Assembly (NCBI GenBank): GCA_964631725.1
Contig: CAZVYX010000011.1
Coordinates: 53,513-117,512 of the forward strand
Origin: GCA-2731375 sp964631725
GTDB lineage: Bacteria > Pseudomonadota > Alphaproteobacteria > GCA-2731375
Direction: 5' to 3'
Length of the DNA stretch: 64,000 nt
The notes beneath the pieces were generated by a model, which had not been told where the DNA came from, did not search any database, and worked only from the letters and a program-made list of their open reading frames with translations. Made by a program: the position numbers and the translations under genes. Positions 7,234-15,792 of the stretch are shown piece by piece (position 1 is the first letter of the stretch; each line of letters opens with the position of its first letter).

Positions 7234-9999
7234 ATGCTGTCCCTCGGACCTATCGCCCTGACCGCGCCCTGGATGTTGCTGGGTCTGGCGGCACTCCCGA
7301 TTATCTGGTGGCTGTTGCGGATCACGCCGCCGGCGCCGCGCCGGGTGCGCTTCCCGCCAATCCGCATCCTGCTTGGCCTGCGGGCGGAGGAGCAGACGCC
7401 GGCGGCAACGCCCCTGTGGCTGGCCCTGTTGCGACTGTTTCTGGCCGCCCTGGCGGTATTGGCCCTGGCGCATCCCCTGTTGCATCCCGGCGCCGATCTG
7501 TCCGGTGAAGGTCCGGTCATGCTGGTGGTCGACGATGGCTGGGCGGCGGCGCCAAGCTGGCCCTTGCGTCAGCAGACCGCCCTGACGTTGGTGGAGCGCG
7601 CCAAGCGGCAACAGCGCCCGGTGCTGGTGTTGACCACGGCGCCGCCGGGCGGCGGCGGCCGGATTCAGACCAGCGGCCTGTTGCAGGCGGCGGAGGCGGA
7701 ACCGATCCTGCGTGCCCTACAGCCGAAGCCCTGGGCCACCGACCGGGCCGCCGCGGCCGCCGCCGTCCGGGATTTGAAGTTTGATGAAAAGCCGGCGGTC
7801 TATTGGCTAAGCGATGGCATAGATGCTCCGGGACGAAAGGACCTTGCCAATACGCTGGCCGAACTGGGTCCCCTGCATCTCCTACAACAGCCGGTGGGAC
7901 GGCGGGCCATGGCATTGCTGCCCCCGGTGCTGGGCCGCAAGGGCCTGAGCGCGACGATCCTTCGGGCCGGCGATCAAGGCCTGGCCCGGGCGACAGTGCG
8001 TGCGCTGGGGGAGAGGGGGCGGGTGCTGGGACAAGGCCAGGCGCAATTCCTGATCGGTCAGGATCGCGCCGCGGTGGACATTGCCTTGCCGGGCGAATTG
8101 CGCAACCGGGCCCTGCGTTTGGAATTGGCCGGATCCGGTTCGGCCGCGGCCAGCGTCCTGCTGGATGAACGCTGGCGCCGCCGGCCCGTGGGCCTGGTTT
8201 CCGGCGGCGCGGTGGAGGAGCGCGCTCAGCCCCTGCTGTCCAACCTGTACTATCTGGAACGGGCCTTGCAGCCCTATGCCGAGTTGCGCCGGGGCGAGAT
8301 CGAAAGTCTTCTGCAACGGCCCCTGGCGGTGCTGGTTCTGGCCGACATTGGCCGCCTGCCCAAGGCCCAGCAGCAGCGCCTGGGGCAATGGCTGAAGGAC
8401 GGCGGCATGTTGATCCGTTTCGCCGGCCCCCATCTGGCGCAGGGACCCGACAAGCTAATTCCCACCACGCTGCGCCAGGGCGGCCGGGCCCTGGGCGGCT
8501 CCCTGTCCTGGTCGCAGCCCGCCGGCCTGGCCGCTTTTCCCAAGCATAGTCCGTTTCATGGCCTGGCGGTGCCGGCGGATGTGCTGGTGAAGCGTCAGGT
8601 CCTGGCACAACCATCCCAGGATCTGGCCCAACGCACCTGGGCCAGTCTGGCCGACGGCACGCCCCTGGTCACGGCGATGCCCAGGGGCCAGGGTTGGCTG
8701 GTGTTGTTTCACATTACCGCCAATGCATCCTGGTCCAATCTGCCTCTGTCCGGACTATTCGTGGACATGATGCGCCGCCTGACCGCGATGTCGCGCGGTG
8801 TCACATCCGCTGGCGAAACGGCGGTGCGGCGCGAACTGCCGCCCCTGGCCAGCCTGGATGGCTTCGGCACCCTGGGCCCGCCGGCCGCCGGCGCCGAACC
8901 GATTGATGCGGCGACCATGGATCAGGCCAAGGCCGGGCCGAAAAACCCGCCGGGCTATTACGGGCGGGAGGATGACCGCCGGGCCCTGAACCTGAGCCAG
9001 ACCTGGCAAGCCCTGCGCCCGATCACTGAATTGTCCGTGCCGGCGGTCATGGGCAGCTACCAACAGGGCCGTGAAGTGGACCTGAAACCCTGGCTGTTGC
9101 TGGCGGCGATACTGCTGGCCCTGGTTGATCTGTTGGCCGTTCTCGCCTTGCGCGGCCTGTTGCGACCGGGCGTCCGATCCGCAACGGGCGGCGGCCTGAT
9201 CCTGGCGGCATTTCTGCTGTTGCCCGACGGCGAGGCTTCGGCGCAGCAGTTCAGCCCCGCCGACCGGTTCGCCATGGCGGCGGCGCTGGATACCCGTCTG
9301 GCCTATGTCGTGACCGGTGACGCCCAGGTTGACGAGATGAGCCGCGCCGGCCTGACCGGGTTAAGCGATATTCTGCGTCTGCGCACCTCGATCGAACCGG
9401 AAGCGCCCATGGCGGTGAATGTGGAGCAGGACCCCCTGGTGCTGTTCCCGATCCTGTATTGGCCGGTCGTGCCCACCCAGCCGGCCTTAAGCGACCAGGC
9501 CATTGCCCGGATCTCCCAATACATGCGTACGGGCGGCACGATCGTGTTTGACAGCCGCGACGGCGGCAACAGTCTGCCCGCGTTGCGCCGCCGCTTGGGC
9601 CTGAACACCGGCGGCGGCGGCGAACGCCTGCGCCATCTGCTGTCCCGCCTGGATATTCCGCCCTTGGCGCCGGTGCCCGAGGGGCATGTTCTGACCCGGT
9701 CATTTTACCTTTTGCGCGGCTTTCCCGGACGCTACGTCGGCGGTCCGGTCTGGGTGGAACGGCGTCCCGGCGGTCTGAACGACGGCGTCTCGGCCCTGAT
9801 CATCGGCGGTAATGACTGGGCCGCGGCCTGGGCCTTGGACGAACGTAATAAGCCGCTGGTGCTGCCCACGCCCGGCGGCGCCCGGCAGCGGGAAATGGCC
9901 TATCGCTTCGGGGTCAATCTGGTGATGTACGCCCTGACTGGAAACTACAAATCCGATCAGGTGCATATTCCGACCATTCTTGAACGGCTGGGACAATAG
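7234..9999 (+). CDS. DUF4159 membrane protein with BatA-like N-terminus
   Basis: A 921-aa membrane protein. Residues 1-90 hold two membrane segments and the RRVRFPPIRIL region of BatA-type proteins. A large middle part follows, partly VWA- or glutamine-amidotransferase-like. Two more hydrophobic stretches lie around 670-720 (WLLLAAILLALVDLLAVLAL and an ILAAFLLLP stretch). The C-terminal ~210 residues are DUF4159 (SPADRFAMAAALDTRLAYVV start; TGGTIVFDSRDGG). It overlaps no neighbour, with gaps of 3 and 6 bp. Likely the membrane partner of the MoxR/DUF58 pair; function unproven. Confidence 0.87.
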   Translation: MLSLGPIALTAPWMLLGLAALPIIWWLLRITPPAPRRVRFPPIRILLGLRAEEQTPAATPLWLALLRLFLAALAVLALAHPLLHPGADLSGEGPVMLVVDDGWAAAPSWPLRQQTALTLVERAKRQQRPVLVLTTAPPGGGGRIQTSGLLQAAEAEPILRALQPKPWATDRAAAAAAVRDLKFDEKPAVYWLSDGIDAPGRKDLANTLAELGPLHLLQQPVGRRAMALLPPVLGRKGLSATILRAGDQGLARATVRALGERGRVLGQGQAQFLIGQDRAAVDIALPGELRNRALRLELAGSGSAAASVLLDERWRRRPVGLVSGGAVEERAQPLLSNLYYLERALQPYAELRRGEIESLLQRPLAVLVLADIGRLPKAQQQRLGQWLKDGGMLIRFAGPHLAQGPDKLIPTTLRQGGRALGGSLSWSQPAGLAAFPKHSPFHGLAVPADVLVKRQVLAQPSQDLAQRTWASLADGTPLVTAMPRGQGWLVLFHITANASWSNLPLSGLFVDMMRRLTAMSRGVTSAGETAVRRELPPLASLDGFGTLGPPAAGAEPIDAATMDQAKAGPKNPPGYYGREDDRRALNLSQTWQALRPITELSVPAVMGSYQQGREVDLKPWLLLAAILLALVDLLAVLALRGLLRPGVRSATGGGLILAAFLLLPDGEASAQQFSPADRFAMAAALDTRLAYVVTGDAQVDEMSRAGLTGLSDILRLRTSIEPEAPMAVNVEQDPLVLFPILYWPVVPTQPALSDQAIARISQYMRTGGTIVFDSRDGGNSLPALRRRLGLNTGGGGERLRHLLSRLDIPPLAPVPEGHVLTRSFYLLRGFPGRYVGGPVWVERRPGGLNDGVSALIIGGNDWAAAWALDERNKPLVLPTPGGARQREMAYRFGVNLVMYALTGNYKSDQVHIPTILERLGQ

Positions 10000-10005
10000 G
10001 GCGTC

Positions 10006-12111
10006 ATGACCAGCTTTTCCCGCATCAGCTTCGACCCGACCCTGCCATGGTGGCTGTTGGCGGCCCTGGCCTTGCTTGCCGCGGTCCTGCTGGCGGTGGC
10101 GTTTTGGCGCCGCTCAGGCGGCACCACATGGCGCCTGCTGGCCCTGGCGGCGGCGCTGCTGGCCCTGGCCAACCCGTCGCTGGTGCAGGAACTGCGCAAT
10201 CCGGTTCCCGATGTCGCCCTGGTGGTGGTGGATCAATCGATCAGCCAGCGTATCGGCGGGCGGCAGAAACAGACCGAGGCGGCGTTGGAGCGGATCGAAA
10301 AGAAACTGCGCGGCCGGCCCGATCTGGAACTGCGGGTATTGCGCGCCGGCCTGGCCGGACAGGCAAGGGGCGGCGATAATCTGCTGCCCGACGGCACGCA
10401 TCTGTTTGGTGCCATCCGCCGGGCCCTGCGCGACGTGCCCAACCGCCGGGTCGCCGGCATCATCGTGATCAGCGACGGTCAGGTGCATGACGTGCCGAAA
10501 CCCACCGATGGCGTCGATCTGGGCGGCCCGGTGCATTTGTTGCTGAGTGGCGAAAGAGGCGAGCGTGACCGCCGCCTGGTGGTGGTAAAGGCGCCGAGCT
10601 ATGGCATTGTCGGCGAGACCCTGAATTTGACCTTGCGGGTGGAAGACAGTGCCGCGGGTCAGTCTGGGCAGAGCGGCGGCGAGCGTACGCGGCTTCGCTT
10701 GCGCCGCGATGGTGGCATGCGCGACAGCCGCGCCATCGGCGTCGGCAAGACCCGCAGCTTTCCCTTCCGCCTCAATCACGGCGGGGCAACGGTGTTGGAG
10801 CTGGAGATTGATGCCGGCCCGGATGAGCTGACCCTGAAGAACAACCGGGCGGTCCTGATCGTCAACGGCGTACGGGAACGCCTGCGGGTGCTGCTGGTCT
10901 CCGGCGAGCCCCATGCGGGCGAGCGCACCTGGCGCAATATTCTGAAATCAGATCCATCGGTCGATCTGGTGCATTTCACCATTCTCAGGCCGCCGCACAA
11001 GCAGGACGGCACGCCGATCAATGAACTCTCGTTGATTGCCTTTCCAACCCGCGAGTTGTTTCAGGACAAGCTGGATGATTTCGACCTGATTATTTTTGAC
11101 CGTTACCGCCGCCGGGGCGTGCTGCCCAGCATCTATCTGCAGAACGTCGCGGAATATGTGCGCCGGGGCGGTGCGGTGCTGACCGCCGTGGGGCCTGATT
11201 TCGCCTCGCCCGTCAGCCTGTCGCGCACGCCCCTGGGCGCGGTCCTGCCGAGCAGACCCACCGGCATGGTGCGGGAGATCGGCTTCCGCCCCCTGCCCAC
11301 GGACAAGGGGCGCCGCCATCCGGTGACGGCGACGCTCAGCGGCATTGGCGCCAGGGGCGAGGCGCCGGCCTGGGGCCGCTGGTTCCGCCAGATCGATGTC
11401 ACCGGGGTAAAGGGCGATATTCTGATGCGTGGCGCGGCGCAAAAGCCGCTGTTGATTACCGCCCGTGTCGGCGAAGGCCGGGTGGCGCAGTTGTTGTCGG
11501 ATCATGCCTGGCTGTGGACCCGGGGCTTTGAAGGTGGCGGACCGCAGGCGGAACTGCTGCGCCGTATCGCCCATTGGCTGATGCAGGAACCTGATCTGGA
11601 GGAAGAAGACCTGCGCGCCCGGGCCAACGGCAACCAACTGTTGATCCAGCGGCGCAGCTTAAGTCCGGACGGCGCCGCCATCGAGGTCACGACGCCATCG
11701 GGCGAAGTACGCGGCGTTGCCTTGAAGGACAATGGCCAGGGCCTGGAGACCGGCAGCCTGACAGTGGTTGAACCGGGTCTGTACCGCCTGGACGATGGCA
11801 AGCACCGGACGATCACCGCGGTGGGAGATATCAATCCCCTGGAATATGCTGATATGCGCGCCTCGCCCGCGAAATTCCAGGAGCTGTCGGCGCAAAGCGG
11901 CGGCGGCACGTTCTGGCTGGCCGACGGCGTGCCTGATGTCCGCCGGGTCAAACCGGACCGGATCAACCGGGGCCGGGGGTGGCTGGGCCTGCGCGCCAGC
12001 GGTGAATACACCGTCAGCGGCGTGGAACAAACGCCCTTGTTGCCGGGCCTCTTGGTGCTGCTGCTGTTCCTGGGCCTGACCATGTTGGCCTGGCAGCGCG
12101 AAGGCCGGTAG
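10006..12111 (+). CDS. VWA-like / glutamine-amidotransferase-like membrane protein
   Basis: A 701-aa protein with two N-terminal membrane segments (about 13-33 and 43-58), a VWA-like domain whose MIDAS-type motif DQSIS is at 76-80 with IIVISDGQ downstream, a middle amidotransferase-fold region (FDLIIFDRYRRRG and later RGGAVLTAVGP), and a C-terminal membrane segment LPGLLVLLLFLGLTMLAW just before the end. Last gene of the MoxR operon. Its stop codon TAG is also the first three bases of the 128-bp palindromic element that follows. Confidence 0.82.
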   Translation: MTSFSRISFDPTLPWWLLAALALLAAVLLAVAFWRRSGGTTWRLLALAAALLALANPSLVQELRNPVPDVALVVVDQSISQRIGGRQKQTEAALERIEKKLRGRPDLELRVLRAGLAGQARGGDNLLPDGTHLFGAIRRALRDVPNRRVAGIIVISDGQVHDVPKPTDGVDLGGPVHLLLSGERGERDRRLVVVKAPSYGIVGETLNLTLRVEDSAAGQSGQSGGERTRLRLRRDGGMRDSRAIGVGKTRSFPFRLNHGGATVLELEIDAGPDELTLKNNRAVLIVNGVRERLRVLLVSGEPHAGERTWRNILKSDPSVDLVHFTILRPPHKQDGTPINELSLIAFPTRELFQDKLDDFDLIIFDRYRRRGVLPSIYLQNVAEYVRRGGAVLTAVGPDFASPVSLSRTPLGAVLPSRPTGMVREIGFRPLPTDKGRRHPVTATLSGIGARGEAPAWGRWFRQIDVTGVKGDILMRGAAQKPLLITARVGEGRVAQLLSDHAWLWTRGFEGGGPQAELLRRIAHWLMQEPDLEEEDLRARANGNQLLIQRRSLSPDGAAIEVTTPSGEVRGVALKDNGQGLETGSLTVVEPGLYRLDDGKHRTITAVGDINPLEYADMRASPAKFQELSAQSGGGTFWLADGVPDVRRVKPDRINRGRGWLGLRASGEYTVSGVEQTPLLPGLLVLLLFLGLTMLAWQREGR

Positions 12112-12236
12112 ACCATTTTCGATTTTGAACTACCCGCCCGCTCCCCCTCCCGGCCACCCAATGAGTATGATCCCGTGGGTGGCCGGGAGCGGGAGCGCGT
12201 GGCTCGGCGATTCGATGAACATCGATAATGGTCTAG
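12109..12236 (+). repeat. CTAG-ended palindromic intergenic element (128 bp)
   Basis: Nested inverted repeats. The outer arms TAGACCATTTTCGAT (12109-12123) and ATCGATAATGGTCTA (12221-12235) match 14 of 15. The inner arms at 12139-12160 and 12176-12197 are 22 bp with one mismatch around a 15-nt loop. The right end is CTAG. It supplies the stop codon of the upstream gene and lies between converging genes, so it may also act as a bidirectional terminator. No T-run. Probably a REP-like dispersed element; only one copy was seen here. Confidence 0.6.
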
Positions 12237-12261
12237 CGCTCCCAGCCTTGGCGATCCGACG

Positions 12262-13371
12262 TTATTTCGGCATGCCCGCCATATCCACCGGCGGATAATA
12301 GTAGTCATCGCCCAGGGCGTTGACCCGCTCCCAAAAATCGGGGCCGGCGGCCAGGCCCGTATCATTGACCGCCGCCGCCTGGCGCCAGATGTTCCACGAG
12401 CTCGGGTGCAGGCGCGAGGCTTCCGCCAGATGCACCTGGCCCTCTTCCGCCCGGTCATGGCGCAGCAGAAATTGCCCCAGGCGGAAATGGCAATGGGCCC
12501 GGGCGATTTCGGCGCTGGGTACCGCTGTATGGCTGCGGGCCTGATCGGCGGTGAAGACATGGCCGCTGTCCTCTCCCGACAGCACCCAGTCGCGCACCGC
12601 GCGCACATAGGTCGCCTTGGCCGCCGCCGCCGTGGCCTGTTTGTCCTCCGGCACGGTCATGGTTTCGAAATCCAGGGAGCGGAAGGCCTCGTAGGCGCCG
12701 GCGTTTTCCGCCGGCCGCACTATGCGGCCCGCTTCATCGATCCAGACAGCCTGGGGCACGTTGACCATGTTGTACAGCTCCGCCAGACGATGGTCCCGGT
12801 CGATCAGGGCCGGATAGGTGGGCGCCGCCGCCTCGATCCAGGGGCGGGCCGCATCCTCGCGGCTGTCCATGGCAACGGCGATAATGGTGAAGTTCCGCTC
12901 TTGCAGGTCATTGTAAAGTTCTTGCCACACGGACAAGTCATTTCGGCAGCCTCACCAGGAGGCCCAGGTGGCCAGCAGAACCTTCCTGCCACGGTGGTCC
13001 GTCAGACTGTGTTCCACGCCGTTCAGGTCCGGCAGGGTGAAATCCGGCGCCTGCAACGATCGCAGACCATCGGCCCGGTTCTGGGAAGCCTCGCCCAGGG
13101 CCCAGATATCGCCATCACGGCTATGGGCCGCCGGCATGTTCATATGATCCCAAAACGCGGCCAGATTGACCTTGCCATCGGCCACGAAGCTTTGCGCCCG
13201 GTCCTTGGGAACGGGCACGCAAATATCGCCCCGGCAGAATCCCTCCGGTTGCAGGGCCCATCCCGTGGCCGCGGCGGCGTCATCGGCATCCAGCCACAAA
13301 TCGTCGCCCGGAACCTCGCCTCCCTTGGCCTCTACGCTGAACTCCCCCAAATCAGAAAGTACCAATGTCAT
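12262..13371 (-). CDS. Redoxin-family candidate selenoprotein (in-frame TGA = Sec140)
   Basis: One 369-aa reading frame interrupted only by TGA at 12954-12952. Before it: N-terminal region with EGFCRGDICVPVP (Cys46, Cys51) and the redoxin start APDFTLPDLNG (108-118), ending VLLATWASW. After it: GCRNDLSVWQELYNDL and FTIIAVAMDS, then NVPQAVWIDEAG and a TPR-like C-terminus. TGA thus sits exactly where thioredoxin-fold proteins have the catalytic Cys (SW-Cys-x-Cys-R), giving Sec140-Gly-Cys142. A hairpin with a G in its loop lies 20 nt after the TGA. The ATG at 13371 has GGGGG 8 nt upstream. Read as stop, it would leave two useless halves, the second with no good start. It follows the VOC gene by 41 bp. 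Confidence 0.85.
12915..12943 (-). other. Candidate bacterial SECIS hairpin
   Basis: On the minus strand a 6-bp stem CTTGTC/GGCAAG (one G-U) encloses the 5-nt loop CGTGT, with a further AAA/TTT stem below a 3x3 internal loop. The loop begins 20 nt after the TGA and has G as its second base. Both fit the general bacterial SECIS rule (loop 16-37 nt after UGA, a G in the first two loop bases). Hand-folded. Confidence 0.65.
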
Positions 13372-13412
13372 GTTCAATTCCCCCATCGAACAGTTCAAAA
13401 TTCAGCCGGCTC

Positions 13413-13946
13413 TTAGTTTCCGATCATCTCCCGCATCGCCGCGATGCGTTCCTCGCGGCTGGTGAAGCCCTTGGTGTCGCGGCACAACGCTTCGGTTTGC
13501 GCCATGATTTCCTCATCCCCAAGGCTCAGATCAAACGGCACGCCCACCGGCTGCGGAATGTGCCAGGGCGTATGGGCATAGATTTCGATATAATTGTCCT
13601 CCGGGTCGTTGAAATAGAACGACCAGGCATTGCCGTGGGTCACCATGCGTTTGATTTCCAGGCCCTCAGCCTCGATCCTGTCGCGCATGGTGCGCATCTC
13701 GTCCAGGGACTGCACCAGGAACGATATCTGTTGCGCCATGTTGGCCGCCGACTTTTCGGTATCGGCAACCATGACGAATTGATGATGCTCGCCTGGATCG
13801 GCCGACATGAAGACCATGTCGAGATGGAAGTCCGGCGGGCCGCCCTCGTCGGAAACGGTCAGGCCGAAGACCTCTGAATAGAAACGCTTCATCCTGGCCA
13901 GATCGTTCACATAGATGCCAACATGCGTAAGCTGTGGTTTGATCAT
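13413..13946 (-). CDS. VOC-family (glyoxalase/dioxygenase-like) protein
   Basis: A 177-aa vicinal-oxygen-chelate protein. It opens LTHVGIYVNDLARMKRFYSEVFGL with the usual metal His (His8), has GEHHQFVMV mid-domain and SFYFNDPEDNYIEIYAHTPWH near residue 120, where the Glu completes the metal site. The extra C-terminal ~45 residues are helical and unassigned. A GGGGAGG box precedes the ATG. It sits between the cupin (27 bp) and the candidate selenoprotein (41 bp) in one operon. Substrate unknown; extradiol-dioxygenase-like in style. Confidence 0.82.
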   Translation of the reverse strand: MIKPQLTHVGIYVNDLARMKRFYSEVFGLTVSDEGGPPDFHLDMVFMSADPGEHHQFVMVADTEKSAANMAQQISFLVQSLDEMRTMRDRIEAEGLEIKRMVTHGNAWSFYFNDPEDNYIEIYAHTPWHIPQPVGVPFDLSLGDEEIMAQTEALCRDTKGFTSREERIAAMREMIGN

Positions 13947-13973
13947 CTTTGCCTCCCCAAAAGCAAAATTTGG

Positions 13974-14357
13974 CTATTCCTCGGCGCTGCGTAGATAGCT
14001 GTCCGTGCCGTCGATCCAATCCTGACGCGGCGGCGCGAACAGTTCAATCACTTCCGCATCCGCTAGCACCTCCGCCGCATGGGGCATATCGCCCGGAATG
14101 ACCAGGATCTCCCCGGCGCCGATATGGCGCCGGTCCCCGCCGTCATCGCCAAATCGGAAATCCATCTCGCCCGCCAGCAGATAGGTGATCTGCTCGTTCG
14201 GGTGTTGATGCTTGGGCACGGAGGTCCCGGCGGCCAGGCTGATCCGCGCCATCATCATCTCGCTGCCCCAGATCAGGCGCCGGCTCATGCCCTTGCCCAC
14301 TTGTTCCAGTTCCACTTGATCGAGAACCAGTTTCTGCACACCGTTTTCAGCCGCCAT
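13974..14357 (-). CDS. Cupin-domain protein
   Basis: A 127-aa single-domain cupin with motif 1 PKHQHPNEQITYLLAGEM and motif 2 ILVIPGDMPHAAEVL, giving a His/His/Glu/His metal site. The ATG at 14357 is chosen over TTG 14381 because GGGAGA sits 6 bases before it. Part of the minus-strand operon MFS-cupin-VOC-redoxin. Likely a small-molecule-binding or oxygenase/isomerase enzyme; substrate not evident. Confidence 0.85.
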   Translation of the reverse strand: MAAENGVQKLVLDQVELEQVGKGMSRRLIWGSEMMMARISLAAGTSVPKHQHPNEQITYLLAGEMDFRFGDDGGDRRHIGAGEILVIPGDMPHAAEVLADAEVIELFAPPRQDWIDGTDSYLRSAEE

Positions 14358-14405
14358 GGCGAATTCTCCCTTCATCGACAACAGGATTTGGACAGTTGGC
14401 GCATA

Positions 14406-15620
14406 TCATAACGCCTGCCGGGTCCGCCGCAACAGCACTCCGGCAATCGCCATGTTGAGCAGATTGAAGGCGATCGCATTGATAAACGCCATGCGGTACG
14501 ACCCGGTCAAATCATACAACAGACCCGCCAGCCAACCGCCCAGGGCCATGCCCAGCAGGGTCATGGACAGCACCAGGGCAATGCGCCAGCCGACCTGGCC
14601 GGGGGCGAAAAAGCGCCGGACGATAATGGCATAGGCGGGCACGATGCCGCCCTGGCTCAGCCCGAACAGCGCCGCCATCAGGTACAACGTACTCAAGGAT
14701 TCAGCGAACGTGAACATGAACAGCATGGCCGCCTGCAAACTGCTGCCCAGCAGCAAGGTCGCCAGGCCGCCGATATGGTCGGAAATCCAGCCAAAGGCCA
14801 GGCGGCTGACGATCCCCGTGGCCAGCATCAAGGCCAGCATCTCGGCGCCGCGCTGGGCTGCGTGGCCAAGGTCGGTGGCATGGGCGACGATATGGACCTG
14901 GGGCATGGCCATGGCGACGCAGCAGGCAATGCCGGCGATACATAACAGGCCGTGCAGTCCGTTCGGCGCCAGGCCGAGGGGCCGCGCCGCCGTTACCTCC
15001 GCTTCCGCCGCCGCCGCCAGACCCGCCGGCGGCCGCCGGCGCAGCACCAGGCAAAGCGGCGGCATGACGATCAGGCAGAAGATACCGATACCGGTGTAGG
15101 TGGCGCGCCAATCGGAGGCATCGATGAAATGTTGCACGATGGGAGGCCAAAGCACGCCGGCCAAATAGTTGCCGCTGGCGACGATCGCCACGGCCATGCC
15201 GCGCCGGCGGTGAAACCACAACGTGGTATCGGCGACCAGGGGAGAGAACAGGGCCGCATTGCCCAACATGCCGATCAACAGGCCCTGGGCAAGATAAAGT
15301 TGCCACAGGCTGGTGGCACGGGCCGCCAGGACAAATCCAAGCACCAGCATCAGGGTCCCGGCCAGACAAGGCCACATCACCCCGGAGCGGTCGGACCAGC
15401 GGCCCATCGCGATGCCGCCGACGCCAAAACCGATCATGGTGACCGCATAGGCGATCGAGGCGTCTGAACGCGTCGCCCCGAATTCCGCGGCGATCGGCTT
15501 CAGCGCGACAACGATGGCGTACATGCCGATCGTTCCAACGGTCATCAGGGTCAGCGCGGCCGCCAAGCGTATATAGGCGTAGAGCGGTTCGCGCTCCGCC
15601 GAGGTGACATCAACGGCCAT
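14406..15620 (-). CDS. MFS transporter (OFA/MCT-like)
   Basis: A 404-aa major facilitator with about 12 hydrophobic segments. Between segments 2 and 3 is GRWSDRSGVMW (MFS motif A form), and the repeat appears as GWISDHIGGLATLLL in the second half. Composition and the FHRRRGMAVAIVASGNYLAG segment resemble monocarboxylate/oxalate-formate antiporters. It is the first gene of the operon leading to the candidate selenoprotein and probably imports the organic acid the downstream genes handle. Substrate inferred only. Confidence 0.85.
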   Translation of the reverse strand: MAVDVTSAEREPLYAYIRLAAALTLMTVGTIGMYAIVVALKPIAAEFGATRSDASIAYAVTMIGFGVGGIAMGRWSDRSGVMWPCLAGTLMLVLGFVLAARATSLWQLYLAQGLLIGMLGNAALFSPLVADTTLWFHRRRGMAVAIVASGNYLAGVLWPPIVQHFIDASDWRATYTGIGIFCLIVMPPLCLVLRRRPPAGLAAAAEAEVTAARPLGLAPNGLHGLLCIAGIACCVAMAMPQVHIVAHATDLGHAAQRGAEMLALMLATGIVSRLAFGWISDHIGGLATLLLGSSLQAAMLFMFTFAESLSTLYLMAALFGLSQGGIVPAYAIIVRRFFAPGQVGWRIALVLSMTLLGMALGGWLAGLLYDLTGSYRMAFINAIAFNLLNMAIAGVLLRRTRQAL

Positions 15621-15792
15621 GCTGGTTTGTACTTTCTGTTCAGGCGGGCTTTGGGGTCGGTGTCATTTGCGGCCGTCATCATAGCCTTTTCGGCCTGCCG
15701 GGCGGTGTGAATTCGTGCGCCTTCATTCACACCCACATGCGCGCCCGGGTTTCCATTAATATAAGGCCGCCGCCGGTTGATTCGATTGAAAG

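Noticed and set aside
12952..12954. Reading the TGA as a true stop, giving two genes or a pseudogene
   Set aside because: The frame is unbroken, the TGA falls on the catalytic Cys column, Cys142 and all flanking redoxin motifs are intact, and the second half has only a TTG start without a ribosome-binding site. Sequencing error cannot be excluded without reads.
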